From assembly GCF_000982825.1 (NCBI RefSeq), contig NZ_CP011047.1, positions 1,550,001 through 1,614,000 on the forward strand: a stretch of DNA of 64,000 nucleotides, in the 5' to 3' direction. A program made the position numbers and the translations under genes. The DNA comes from Cronobacter sakazakii (GTDB taxonomy: Bacteria > Pseudomonadota > Gammaproteobacteria > Enterobacterales > Enterobacteriaceae). How positions within the stretch are numbered: the stretch's first letter is position 1; every line of letters begins with the position of its first letter. This document shows positions 53,546-61,491 of the stretch, in pieces. The notes beneath the pieces are model-generated. The model was not told the origin of the DNA. It did not search any database and saw only the letters and a list, made by a program, of their open reading frames with translations.

Positions 53546-53781
53546 GGTGGGTGCGCTGCGCTTACCCACCCTACAAATAAGCGGTGAGGTAACCGGTTGG
53601 TGGGTGCGCTGCGCTTACCCACCCTACAAATAAGCGGTGAGGTAACCGGTTGGTGGGTGCGCTGCGCTTACCCACCCTACAAAATGAGACGTGAGATAAC
53701 GTGTTGGTGGGTGCGCTGCGCTTACCCACCCTACAAGATTAGATGGGTTTCGTAGGGCGGCTAAGCGTCAGCGCACCCGCC
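53546..53781. repeat. 53-bp tandem repeat built on a REP-like palindrome
   Basis: Four direct copies of a 31-bp palindrome with GGTGGGTGCGCTGCGCTT and ACCCACC arms (53546-53576, 53599-53629, 53652-53682, 53706-53736), period 53, 53 and 54 bp. The spacers after copies 1 and 2 are identical; the third has diverged. A fifth element of the GTAGGGCGG...ACCCGCC type lies inverted at 53751-53781. No gene is present in 53528-53864. The perfect unit duplication suggests a variable-number locus. Confidence 0.88.
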
Positions 53782-53818
53782 GTTTTTGCCTCAGCCCGCC
53801 GTTTTCTTCACCCGCCAA

Positions 53819-53846
53819 CAAAAAAGGCAGCCGTGGCTGCCTTTTT
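53819..53846. terminator. Terminator downstream of fbp
   Basis: AGGCAGCC / GGCTGCCT with a three-base GT-containing loop, flanked by a run of A residues before and T5 after. It serves fbp on the minus strand and any read-through from the plus side. Confidence 0.88.
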
Positions 53847-53864
53847 CATCACTGACAAACGCGC

Positions 53865-54863
53865 TTACGCGTCCGGGAATTCGCGGATAAACCGCTCGAC
53901 GTCGTTCACCATCTGCTCGGTGCCGACGAAGAACGGACGGCGCTGGTGCAGGCTGTCCGGTTTAATATCGAGAATACGCTGCTTGCCGTCGCTCGCCTTG
54001 CCGCCCGCCTGCTCGGCCAGAAACGCCATCGGGTTGCATTCATACAGCAGACGCAGCTTGCCTTCCGGGTGGCTCGCGGTGCTCGGGTAGAGATAAATCC
54101 CGCCTTTCAGCAGGTTACGGTGAAAATCCGCCACCAGCGAACCAATATAGCGCGAGGTATACGGGCGCTGGGTCGCTTTATCTTCTTCCTGGCAATATTT
54201 AATGTACTTCTTCACGCCCATCGGGAATTTAATGTAATTCCCTTCGTTAATGGAGTACGTATTGCCGCTTTGCGGGAAGCGCATACGCTCCTGGCACAGA
54301 CAGAACACGCCGAGCGACGGATCGTAGGTAAAGGCGTGTACGCCGCAACCGGTGGTATACACCAGCATCGTGGAGGAGCCGTAAACCACATAACCTGCGG
54401 CGACCTGCTGGCTGCCCGGCTGCAGGAAATCTTCCATCGTGACCGGCGTACCTACCGGCGTCACGCGGCGATAGATAGAGAAAATGGTGCCGACAGAGAC
54501 GTTGACATCAATGTTTGACGAGCCATCCAGCGGATCCATCAGGACGACATACTTCGCGTGTTCGCAGCCTTCGAAAACGACAATCTCGTCTTCTTCTTCG
54601 GAGGCGATGCCCGCCACGATATCGCGTGCCTTAAGCGCGGCTTTGAGCTTTTCATTGGCGAACAGATCGAGTTTTTGTTGCGTCTCGCCCTGCACGTTTT
54701 CGACGCCGCTGGCACCCAGGATATCGACCAGACCGGCCTTATTGATATCGCGGTGGATGATCTTAGCGCCAAGCTTTATTGCCGACAGCAGCGCCGTCAG
54801 TTCCCCGGTGGCGTGAGAAAATTCGTGCTGCTTTTCAACAATAAATTCACCTAACGTTTTCAT
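53865..54863 (-). CDS. fbp: Fructose-1,6-bisphosphatase class I
   Basis: A 332-residue enzyme of gluconeogenesis, equal in length to E. coli Fbp. The metal-binding signature MDPLDGSSNIDVN (near residue 112) and EEEDEI (near 89) are present, as is the C-terminal GGIYLYPSTASHPEGKLRLLYECNPMAFLAEQAGG substrate site. The ATG at 54863 follows AGGGAAAG; the longer open frame from 54956 overlaps the mpl promoter region and is not conserved. Divergent from mpl as in E. coli. Confidence 0.98.
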   Translation of the reverse strand: MKTLGEFIVEKQHEFSHATGELTALLSAIKLGAKIIHRDINKAGLVDILGASGVENVQGETQQKLDLFANEKLKAALKARDIVAGIASEEEDEIVVFEGCEHAKYVVLMDPLDGSSNIDVNVSVGTIFSIYRRVTPVGTPVTMEDFLQPGSQQVAAGYVVYGSSTMLVYTTGCGVHAFTYDPSLGVFCLCQERMRFPQSGNTYSINEGNYIKFPMGVKKYIKYCQEEDKATQRPYTSRYIGSLVADFHRNLLKGGIYLYPSTASHPEGKLRLLYECNPMAFLAEQAGGKASDGKQRILDIKPDSLHQRRPFFVGTEQMVNDVERFIREFPDA

Positions 54864-55038
54864 AACACTTTCCCTGCATCCTGAAGTTGAGTAAAGCGAT
54901 CGCAACAATCTTAACAAACATTCAAATTGTAGCGCACAGGTGAATCGCGCCAGCAAAATGCGGATTATCCTGAAATGCGTTTATTCGCCCCGTCTCAAAC
55001 AGGTAGAATGTGCGTCAGTTTTAATAAGGACTGTACCT

Positions 55039-56418
55039 ATGCGTATTCATATACTGGGAATTTGCGGCACATTTATGGGCGGCGTGGCGATGCTGGCGCG
55101 CTCGCTGGGTCATGAAGTGACGGGGTCGGACGCGAACGTCTACCCGCCGATGAGTACCCTGCTGGAAAAGCAAGGGATTGACTTAATTCAGGGCTATGAC
55201 GCCTCGCAGCTCGAACCGCGTCCGGATCTGGTGGTGATTGGCAACGCCATGACCCGCGGCAATCCGTGCGTTGAGGCGGTGCTGGAGCAGGGCATTCCTT
55301 ATATGTCCGGCCCGCAATGGCTGCACGATTTCGTCCTGCGCGACCGCTGGGTCGTGGCGGTGGCGGGCACGCACGGCAAAACCACCACGGCGGGCATGGC
55401 CACCTGGATCCTGGAAGCCTGCGGCTACAAGCCCGGCTTTGTCATCGGCGGCGTGCCGGGCAATTTCGATGTCTCCGCGCGCCTTGGTGAAAGCCCGTTC
55501 TTTGTGATTGAAGCCGACGAATATGACTGCGCGTTCTTTGATAAACGCTCCAAGTTTGTTCATTACGCGCCGCGCACGCTGGTGCTCAATAATCTCGAAT
55601 TCGATCACGCGGATATTTTTGACGATCTGAAAGCCATCCAGAAACAGTTCCACCACCTGGTGCGCATTGTGCCAGGGCAGGGAAAAATCATTTGGCCTGA
55701 GAATGACATCAATCTCAAGCAGGTGATGGCGATGGGCTGCTGGAGCGAGCAGGAACAGCTTGGCGAGCAGGGCCGCTGGCAGGCGAAAAAACTCACTAAC
55801 GACGCTTCAAAATGGGAAGTCTGGCTGGACGGCGAATGCGTGGGCCAGGTGGAGTGGCAGCTGGTGGGCGAGCACAACATGCAGAACGGGCTGGCGGCCA
55901 TCGCCGCGGCGCGTCATGTCGGCGTGACGCCTGCCGATGCCGCGCAGGCCCTCGGCTCGTTCGTGAACGCGCGTCGCCGCCTTGAGCTGCGCGGCGAAGC
56001 CAACGGCGTCACGGTGTATGACGATTTCGCGCATCACCCGACCGCTATCCTCGCCACGCTTGCCGCGCTGCGCGGCAAAGTGGGCGGTACGGCGCGTATT
56101 ATCGCGGTGCTTGAGCCGCGCTCTAACACCATGAAAATGGGCGTCTGCAAAGACGATCTGGCGCCATCGCTCGGGCGCGCCGATGAAGTGTTCCTCTTCC
56201 AGCCGCACCACATTCCGTGGCAGGTGGCAGAAGTGGCGGATGCCTGCATCCAGCCGGCGCACTGGAGCGCTGATATCGACACGCTGGTGGAGATGATTGT
56301 CAAAACCGCGCAGCCGGGCGATCACATTCTGGTGATGAGCAACGGCGGCTTCGGCGGCATTCATCAGAAACTGCTGGATGCGCTGGCGATAAAAGCCGAA
56401 AAAGTGCAGGCGCTCTGA
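55039..56418 (+). CDS. mpl: UDP-N-acetylmuramate:tripeptide ligase Mpl
   Basis: Mpl recycles cell-wall peptides by joining L-Ala-gamma-D-Glu-meso-DAP to UDP-MurNAc. The 459-residue Mur ligase has an N-terminal UDP-binding Rossmann part (HILGICGTFMGG), the ATP-binding loop GTHGKTTTAGM near residue 110, the central EADEYDCAFFDKRSKF and NNLEFDHADIF, and the C-terminal YDDFAHHPTA and LEPRSNTMKMG. The start at 55039 matches E. coli and follows TAAGGA. Ends at a bidirectional terminator. Confidence 0.97.
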   Translation: MRIHILGICGTFMGGVAMLARSLGHEVTGSDANVYPPMSTLLEKQGIDLIQGYDASQLEPRPDLVVIGNAMTRGNPCVEAVLEQGIPYMSGPQWLHDFVLRDRWVVAVAGTHGKTTTAGMATWILEACGYKPGFVIGGVPGNFDVSARLGESPFFVIEADEYDCAFFDKRSKFVHYAPRTLVLNNLEFDHADIFDDLKAIQKQFHHLVRIVPGQGKIIWPENDINLKQVMAMGCWSEQEQLGEQGRWQAKKLTNDASKWEVWLDGECVGQVEWQLVGEHNMQNGLAAIAAARHVGVTPADAAQALGSFVNARRRLELRGEANGVTVYDDFAHHPTAILATLAALRGKVGGTARIIAVLEPRSNTMKMGVCKDDLAPSLGRADEVFLFQPHHIPWQVAEVADACIQPAHWSADIDTLVEMIVKTAQPGDHILVMSNGGFGGIHQKLLDALAIKAEKVQAL

Positions 56419-56433
56419 GCCACTCCCGCTAAT

Positions 56434-56466
56434 AAAAAAGCCTCCGCATGCGGAGGCTTTTTTATT
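56434..56466. terminator. Bidirectional terminator between mpl and the DUF4432 gene
   Basis: GCCTCCGCATGCGGAGGC is a perfect palindrome flanked by A6 and T6, able to stop both convergent genes. Confidence 0.93.
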
Positions 56467-56475
56467 AGGCCCGGC

Positions 56476-57684
56476 TCACTCTTTGGCGATGGGCGTCTCT
56501 TCCTGCGTAGTCTTCTTATCGCCCTGAATATCGGCGATGCGTTTTTCAACGTCAGAGACCTGCTGCGCGTTATACAGCAGCGTGTAGGTCAGGTCAAAGC
56601 GTGTGCTTTCGCCAGGGGCGAGCTGTTTCACGCGTTTCTGTTCGCGCTCAATCGTGACCGGATAAGCGTAGCTGGTGCCAGGCTCAATGCCGGTCACATA
56701 GCCCTGCTTCAGGGTGTCGGTGTTTTTCCACATCGTCAGCACCGGCAGTTGCTGAAGGTTAAAGCTAATCGCCGCGCCTTTATCACCCGCCTTGTTGACC
56801 ACCGCGGCGACCGTCTCCTGCTTCGCATCGCCGAGCGGCGTCAGGTTAAAGACCATCTCGTCGAAGCCTTTGGTCGGCCCGCTGTAAGTGTTCCACTCTT
56901 TCAGGCCGCCTTTGGCATAGTCGTTAAAGGGGCTCACTTTTTCCAGCGGCGCGATAAAGCGCGCGCCTTCTTCCAGAATCGGCTGGCCGAAGTTACTGTG
57001 GTAGATAATCTGGTAGTCGTGCGGGTAATCCGCGTGGTTGGTCAGTACATCGTTGATGCTGAAACTGTTGCTGCCTGGCACGTAGCGCAGCTCGGTCAGG
57101 GTCTGCAAATCCGCTTTCTTGAACGTGCTCTCTTTCAGCAGGCCGCGCACTTTGATTTCATACGGCGCGTTGTCGCTCACTTCCACTTCCACGCGTGAGG
57201 CAGGCGTATTGCCCGCTTTGCCGTGCAGCGTGTAAAGCTGACCGTCAGCAGTGGTCGGGTGACCGGTCCATTCATAACCGCAACGCACCATCATCTCGTT
57301 GAAGCCTTCCAGCCAGCCCAGCCCGTTGCGGCTTTCCAGGTTGATATACGCCGGGTTAACCACTTCTTTCACCGGCGAATCCCAGCCCATGCGCACGCCA
57401 AAACCGTCGGCGCGCAGCAGGTTCATACCGCGCGTCGGGCTTAACGTAATGGTCAGGCCGTCTTTACTGGTGATGGTGATGATTTTGCTGCCTTCCTGCT
57501 TGCCGCCATGAAGCACTTTCTGCTCAATGCTGAACGGCGCGCCGGAAAGCTTCAGCTTTTGGCTGCTGATTTGCCAGTTTCCTTTCTCGACGCCCTGTTC
57601 AGCATCGGTCAGCACCCAGGTTTGCGCGCTCACCTGAGCAGAAATCAGCAGGGCAAGCGGGGTAAGCCATACGGTTTTATTCAT
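56476..57684 (-). CDS. Periplasmic aldose 1-epimerase-like protein (DUF4432 type)
   Basis: A 402-residue precursor with a signal peptide (about residues 1-20, ending VSAQ). The body resembles DUF4432, a galactose-mutarotase-like beta-sandwich: LSPTRGMNLLRADGFGVRMGWDSPV, EMMVRCGYEWTGHP, LHGKAGNTPA, YHSNFGQPILEEGARF and GIEPGTSYAYP carry the conserved His, Glu and Arg residues. Most relatives are cytoplasmic; a secreted form suggests work on periplasmic sugars, perhaps ones imported by YtfQRT, but that is inference. It is inserted between mpl and yjgA relative to E. coli and ends with a Lys/Thr/Glu-rich tail. Confidence 0.85.
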   Translation of the reverse strand: MNKTVWLTPLALLISAQVSAQTWVLTDAEQGVEKGNWQISSQKLKLSGAPFSIEQKVLHGGKQEGSKIITITSKDGLTITLSPTRGMNLLRADGFGVRMGWDSPVKEVVNPAYINLESRNGLGWLEGFNEMMVRCGYEWTGHPTTADGQLYTLHGKAGNTPASRVEVEVSDNAPYEIKVRGLLKESTFKKADLQTLTELRYVPGSNSFSINDVLTNHADYPHDYQIIYHSNFGQPILEEGARFIAPLEKVSPFNDYAKGGLKEWNTYSGPTKGFDEMVFNLTPLGDAKQETVAAVVNKAGDKGAAISFNLQQLPVLTMWKNTDTLKQGYVTGIEPGTSYAYPVTIEREQKRVKQLAPGESTRFDLTYTLLYNAQQVSDVEKRIADIQGDKKTTQEETPIAKE

Positions 57685-58007
57685 CTTTTCTTCCTTTTAG
57701 CTGAATCGTTTTTAGCTTTGCCCGTGCAGCCTGGCGGATCGCAGGTTAAGAAAACGTGATCGTTTTCAACTGTCTAAAAAAAGCCGGTTTTTGCGAAGGT
57801 AATTGTGATTCGCATTAAATTAGAGATGAAAATGTAATCATCATTACAGTCAAAATCGTGAATGTGAGCAGCTTTAGCTTTAACGATTCAGCCAATAAAG
57901 GCGGAGTCATGTCCGGCGTTAAGAGACGCCTTAAAAGCGGTCATAAACTATCACTAAAAGGAATAGAAAAGGGGAAACAGCTCAGGCAGCGCCTGAGCCG
58001 GGAGGGA
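57685..58007. promoter_or_regulatory. Regulatory region of the DUF4432 gene
   Basis: No gene is supported in this gap. Two perfect dyads occur: GAAAACG-TGAT-CGTTTTC (57750-57767) and TGTAAT-CATC-ATTACA (57833-57848). The first is 66 bp upstream of the start codon and resembles LacI-family operators. An AGGAAG ribosome site lies just before the ATG. Confidence 0.5.
57975..57998 (-). terminator. Likely terminator of yjgA
   Basis: GCTCAGGC and GCCTGAGC form a perfect 8-bp stem (57980-57998) with a 3-nt loop; on the minus strand TGTTTCCCCTTTTC follows. It starts 10 bp after the yjgA stop. Confidence 0.6.
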
Positions 58008-58559
58008 TTACTGCTCGCTTTCCGCCAGTTCGCGCAGATACTGGAAAATCAGGCGTGAGGATTTCGGCGGTTTATTGCCTTCTTTCTCTTTTTTGGCGTT
58101 ACGGATAAGCGAACGCAGCTGCTGGCGATCCGCCTGCGGCCACAGGTTCAGCACGTCCGGCACCGCGTCGTCGCCTTCTTCGATCAGACGATCGCGCAGC
58201 TGTTCCAGCTTATGGAACAGCGCCACCTGCTGGTTATGGCGGTTTTTCAGCTTATCGAGCGCCTGGCGGATCGGCTCGTCGTCACGCTGACGCAACATTT
58301 TGCCGATAAGCTGCATCTGGCGGCGGCGGCCTTCTTTCTTAATGCGTTGCGCCAGTTCAATGGCGGCGCGCAGATCGTCGTCCAGCGGGATTTTATCCAG
58401 CGCGTTTTTACCGAGATCGACCAGTTCAGCGCCAAGGCGCTTCAGCTCTTCGGCGTCGCGTTTAATTTCACTTTTGCTGACCCAGATAATCTCATCATCG
58501 TCGTCATCATTTTCGTTATCGGGCACTTCATCGAGCCAGTCATCGGGCTGCTTTGTCAT
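58008..58559 (-). CDS. darP: Ribosome-associated assembly protein DarP (YjgA)
   Basis: A 183-residue, highly charged helical protein: an acidic N-terminus (DEVPDNENDDDDDEIIWVSKSEIKRDAEELK) and Arg/Lys-rich helices later (IKKEGRRRQMQLIGKMLRQRD, LDKLKNRHNQQVALFHKLEQLRD). This is DUF615. In E. coli it associates with late 50S assembly particles. Length equals E. coli YjgA. It is divergent from pmbA and followed by its own hairpin. Confidence 0.95.
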   Translation of the reverse strand: MTKQPDDWLDEVPDNENDDDDDEIIWVSKSEIKRDAEELKRLGAELVDLGKNALDKIPLDDDLRAAIELAQRIKKEGRRRQMQLIGKMLRQRDDEPIRQALDKLKNRHNQQVALFHKLEQLRDRLIEEGDDAVPDVLNLWPQADRQQLRSLIRNAKKEKEGNKPPKSSRLIFQYLRELAESEQ

Positions 58560-58666
58560 CTCAGGCTCCTCAAAAAAAGAGGCTAATACTACCAGTTAAG
58601 GCGCGCACTGCGAAATGGTTCTCTGTTAGACTCACAAAATGTGGCTTTTCAGTTTCACCTTACATT

Positions 58667-60019
58667 ATGGCACTCGCGATGAAAGTAATCACACAAGTTG
58701 AAGCGCAGCGCAAAGCGCTGGAACAGGCGGTTTCTCAGGCGCTGGAGCTGGCGTCCGGCAAGTCGGACGGCGCGGAAGTGGCGGTCAGCAAAACGACCGG
58801 CATCAGCGTCAGCACCCGCTACGGTGAGGTGGAGAACGTCGAGTTCAACAGCGACGGGGCGCTTGGCATCACGGTTTATCACCAGAATCGCAAAGGCAGC
58901 GCCTCGTCGACCGATTTAAGCCCGGACGCTATCGCCCGCACCGTACAGGCGGCGCTGGATATCGCCCGTTACACCTCGCCAGACCCGTGCGCGGGCGTGG
59001 CGGAAAAAGATCTGCTGGCTTTCGACGCCCCGGATCTCGATCTCTTCCATCCGGCCGAGATCGAACCGGAACAGGCTATCGACTACGCCGCGCGCGCCGA
59101 ACAGGCGGCTTTAAAGGCCGATAAACGCATCACCAATACCGAAGGCGGCAGCTTTAACAGCCACTACGGCATCAAAGTGTTCGGCAACAGCCACGGCATG
59201 TTGCAGAGCTACTGCTCGACACGCCATTCGCTTTCCAGCTGCGTGATTGCCGAAGAGAACGGCGACATGGAGCGCGACTACGCCTACACCATTGGCCGCG
59301 CGCTGGGCGATCTGCAATCGCCGGAGTGGGTGGGCGAAGAGTGCGCCCGCCGCACGCTGTCGCGCCTCTCGCCGCGCAAACTGCCGACCATGAAAGCGCC
59401 GGTGATTTTTGGCCGCGAAGTGGCGACCGGGCTGTTTGGTCATCTGGTCGGTGCCATCAGCGGCGGCGCGGTGTACCGTAAATCCACGTTCCTGCTCGAT
59501 TCGCTCGGCAAGCAGATCCTGCCGGAGTGGCTGACGATTGAAGAGCATCCGCATCTTCTGAAAGGCCTCGCCTCCACGCCGTTCGACAGCGAAGGTGTGG
59601 CGACCTCGCGCCGCGACATTATCAAAGACGGCGTGCTGCAACAGTGGCTGCTTACCAACTACTCCGCGCGCAAGCTGGGGCTGAAAAGCACCGGCCACGC
59701 GGGCGGCATCCACAACTGGCGCATCAAAGGCCGCGGCCTGAGCTTTGAGCAACTGCTGAAAGAGATGGGCACCGGCCTTGTGGTGACCGAACTGATGGGC
59801 CAGGGCGTCAGCGGCATCACCGGCGATTACTCGCGCGGCGCGGCGGGCTTCTGGGTGGAAAACGGCGAAATCCAGTATCCGGTGAGCGAAATCACCATCG
59901 CCGGCAACCTGAAAGAGATGTGGCGCAATATGGTTACCATTGGTGACGATATCGAAACACGTAGCAATATTCAGTGTGGTTCAGTACTGCTGCCGGAGAT
60001 GAAAATCGCCGGTGAGTAA
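58667..60019 (+). CDS. pmbA: Metalloprotease PmbA (TldE)
   Basis: PmbA/TldE pairs with TldD to form a protease that matures microcin B17 and degrades the CcdA antitoxin; TldD bears the zinc site and TldE lacks it. The 450-residue sequence matches E. coli PmbA from MALAMKVI to the end, including RYGEVENVEFNSDGALGITVYH, KSTFLLDSLGKQILP and GDYSRGAAGFWVENGEIQYPVSEITIAGNL. Start at 58667 by similarity; upstream open frame is not conserved. Confidence 0.97.
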   Translation: MALAMKVITQVEAQRKALEQAVSQALELASGKSDGAEVAVSKTTGISVSTRYGEVENVEFNSDGALGITVYHQNRKGSASSTDLSPDAIARTVQAALDIARYTSPDPCAGVAEKDLLAFDAPDLDLFHPAEIEPEQAIDYAARAEQAALKADKRITNTEGGSFNSHYGIKVFGNSHGMLQSYCSTRHSLSSCVIAEENGDMERDYAYTIGRALGDLQSPEWVGEECARRTLSRLSPRKLPTMKAPVIFGREVATGLFGHLVGAISGGAVYRKSTFLLDSLGKQILPEWLTIEEHPHLLKGLASTPFDSEGVATSRRDIIKDGVLQQWLLTNYSARKLGLKSTGHAGGIHNWRIKGRGLSFEQLLKEMGTGLVVTELMGQGVSGITGDYSRGAAGFWVENGEIQYPVSEITIAGNLKEMWRNMVTIGDDIETRSNIQCGSVLLPEMKIAGE

Positions 60020-60076
60020 GGCAAGGGCGCCCGTTGTGGCGCTTTTTTTTCGTCATAACAATAAAAAGGTGAGTCA

Positions 60077-60463
60077 ATGCGTAAGCAAGCATTAGCGATG
60101 TTAGCGGTCTCCTCTCTGTTGTTCACCAGCGCCGCGGCGTGGGCGGATCTGGAAGACAACATGGACACCCTCAATGAAAACCTGAAAGTCGTGCAGAAGA
60201 CCAGCGATGCGGCAGAAATGAAAACCGCGCTGACGAAAATGCGCGAGGCGGCGCTGGACGCCAAAAAAGAAACCCCGCCGAAGCTCGAAGATAAGGCAGC
60301 TGACAGCCCGGAAATGAAAGATTTCCGCCACGGTCTCGATACGCTGGTAAGCCAGATTGACGGCGCGCTGAAGCTCGTTGATGAAGGCAAAATCAAAGAG
60401 GCCCAGGCGAGCGCCGAAGAGTTCAAAACCACCCGCAACACCTACCACAAGAAGTATCGCTAA
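60077..60463 (+). CDS. cybC: Soluble cytochrome b562
   Basis: A 128-residue precursor with a signal peptide (about 1-23, cut after AWA) and a mature four-helix-bundle cytochrome. The heme ligands Met7 (ADLEDNM) and the His near the C-terminus (RNTYHKKYR) are both present. In E. coli K-12 the gene is often split near its start; here it is complete. AAAAAGGTGAG provides the ribosome site. It follows pmbA by 57 bp as in E. coli. Role uncertain; a periplasmic electron carrier. Confidence 0.95.
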   Translation: MRKQALAMLAVSSLLFTSAAAWADLEDNMDTLNENLKVVQKTSDAAEMKTALTKMREAALDAKKETPPKLEDKAADSPEMKDFRHGLDTLVSQIDGALKLVDEGKIKEAQASAEEFKTTRNTYHKKYR

Positions 60464-60599
60464 GCCCTTTTTTGTGCGGCGGTTCGCCGCCGCACGTTCC
60501 CTCTGCGCCCGGTCATAAGCCACGCTTATTCTCCGCCGCCTTTTGCGCGCGGCGTCGCAAGCCCGTTATTTTCTTTTTCCCACGCCCGACATGACCGCC

Positions 60600-60615
60600 A
60601 GTGACATTCATCACA
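60600..60615. promoter_or_regulatory. CRP-like site 1
   Basis: AGTGA-CATTCA-TCACA matches 9 of the 10 core bases of TGTGA-N6-TCACA. It lies 178 bp upstream of the first operon gene and suggests activation when glucose is absent. Confidence 0.7.
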
Positions 60616-60650
60616 GTTATTTGGTTGTTTATATCCATTCACGGCTTTTA

Positions 60651-60666
60651 TGTGGAACAGATCACT
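60651..60666. promoter_or_regulatory. CRP-like site 2
   Basis: TGTGG-AACAGA-TCACT matches 8 of 10 core bases. Its centre is 51 bp from site 1, about five helical turns, so both could lie on the same face of DNA. Confidence 0.55.
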
Positions 60667-60679
60667 GCCGCCACTCTCC

Positions 60680-60699
60680 TTTCCACTTTGAAGTGGAAA
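60680..60699. promoter_or_regulatory. Perfect 9-2-9 palindrome, probable operator
   Basis: TTTCCACTT-TG-AAGTGGAAA is fully symmetric apart from the central pair. It is placed 14 bp after CRP-like site 2, as for a pathway-specific repressor. The cognate regulator is not in the window. Confidence 0.65.
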
Positions 60700-60785
60700 A
60701 CAACTCGCTACAAACCTTTAACACCCGCCGTTAGTGTTACCTCAGCGCAACTAATCGGGTATGCAGAGTGAATAACGGAGCGGTA

Positions 60786-61109
60786 ATGAACAACGCCGGA
60801 TGTCAACACGCGGATGAGACCGCGACGCTTGCCGGGCGGATGCTGGATGAAGTTTACGCGCTCCTTGAGCGCCACCAGATAACGCCTAACGCCGTACAGC
60901 GGCAGATGCTCAGCTCACACGTGCGGGCGATGGCGCACCGCTCGGTGACCGGCGAGCCGCTGCCCGAGGTGGAAGAGAGCCTGTTTGAGGAGATCTCTGA
61001 AGGCTCGATGGCGCTGGCGCGTGAAATTGTGGCGCAGTTCGGCAATCTGCCCGATGAAGAGGCCTGGCTGTTGTCGGTGCACTTCGAGGTGGCGAAAGAG
61101 AATCTTTAA
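60786..61109 (+). CDS. Stand-alone PRD-domain protein (EF_0829 type)
   Basis: A 107-residue protein that is a single PTS-regulation domain. RQMLSSHVRAMAHRSV and DEEAWLLSVHFEVAKEN have the His residues that PTS proteins phosphorylate in larger PRD regulators. There is no DNA-binding or catalytic part. Homologues accompany the SFCGS/DUF4310-4312 genes in Gram-positive and Gram-negative bacteria. ATG 60786 has GGAG 5 nt upstream; GTG 60768 is a weaker option. As first gene it may tie the system to PTS state; this is inference. Confidence 0.85.
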   Translation: MNNAGCQHADETATLAGRMLDEVYALLERHQITPNAVQRQMLSSHVRAMAHRSVTGEPLPEVEESLFEEISEGSMALAREIVAQFGNLPDEEAWLLSVHFEVAKENL

Positions 61110-61125
61110 CCTTCAGGAGCGAACC

Positions 61126-61488
61126 ATGGAACAGATTACAGTAGTGATTGGCGATCGTCTGGGCAAAGGCCAGAAAGTGGCGGCGGGCGCGGAGAAAGCG
61201 GGCGCGCGGGCGGTCGTGGTGCCGGGTGTCGCGGCGGATATGAAGCTTGGCGACGTGATGAAAACCGAAGGCGCGACGTTCGGTATCTCGTTTTGCGGCA
61301 GCGGCGGCGCGGGCGCTATCACCGCGCAGACCAAACATGGCTATAAGGCCAAATATGGGATGCGCTCGGTGGAAGAGGGTGTCACCGCCATCAACGAGGG
61401 CTGCAACGTGCTGGGTTTCGGCTTTATGGATAAAGAAGAGCTGGGCGAGCGGCTGGTGGAAGCCTGGAAAAAGAAATACGGCGCATAA
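61126..61488 (+). CDS. Glycine-rich SFCGS-motif protein (EF_0830 type)
   Basis: A 120-residue cytoplasmic protein. It has the family motif ISFCGSGGAGA with Cys57, a VVVPGVAADMKLGD stretch before it, and a second Cys93 in INEGCNVLGFGF. No function is established for the family. The Cys-Gly-Ser-Gly loop after a beta-strand is reminiscent of the phospho-Cys loop of PTS EIIB domains, but homology is not shown. It follows the PRD gene by 16 bp and precedes the DUF4312 gene by 3 bp; AGGAGC gives the ribosome site. Confidence 0.88.
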   Translation: MEQITVVIGDRLGKGQKVAAGAEKAGARAVVVPGVAADMKLGDVMKTEGATFGISFCGSGGAGAITAQTKHGYKAKYGMRSVEEGVTAINEGCNVLGFGFMDKEELGERLVEAWKKKYGA

Positions 61489-61491
61489 CGT

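Larger units (their letters stand above)
60464..60785. promoter_or_regulatory. Control region of the PRD/SFCGS operon
   Basis: This 322-bp gap has no gene. It begins with a hairpin (GTGCGGCGG-TTCG-CCGCCGCAC, 60474-60495) after cybC; its T-run lies on the upstream side, so it is a poor terminator for cybC. Then come two CRP-like sites, a 9-2-9 palindrome and a TAACAC/GTGTTA repeat (60719-60739). I found no -24/-12 (sigma-54) promoter. Confidence 0.65.

Noticed and set aside
53546..53781. Regularly spaced repeats that could be a CRISPR array
   Set aside because: The repeat unit is a palindrome and the intervals are identical rather than unique, and no cas gene is near. It is a REP-based tandem repeat.
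57858..58058. A 66-codon plus-strand frame between the DUF4432 gene and yjgA
   Set aside because: It overlaps the yjgA 3' end and the yjgA terminator hairpin, has no ribosome site and resembles nothing I know.
60464..60785. A sigma-54 promoter for the PRD/SFCGS operon
   Set aside because: PRD and Dga systems are sometimes under sigma-54, but no TGGCAC-N5-TTGC-like pair is present in this gap.
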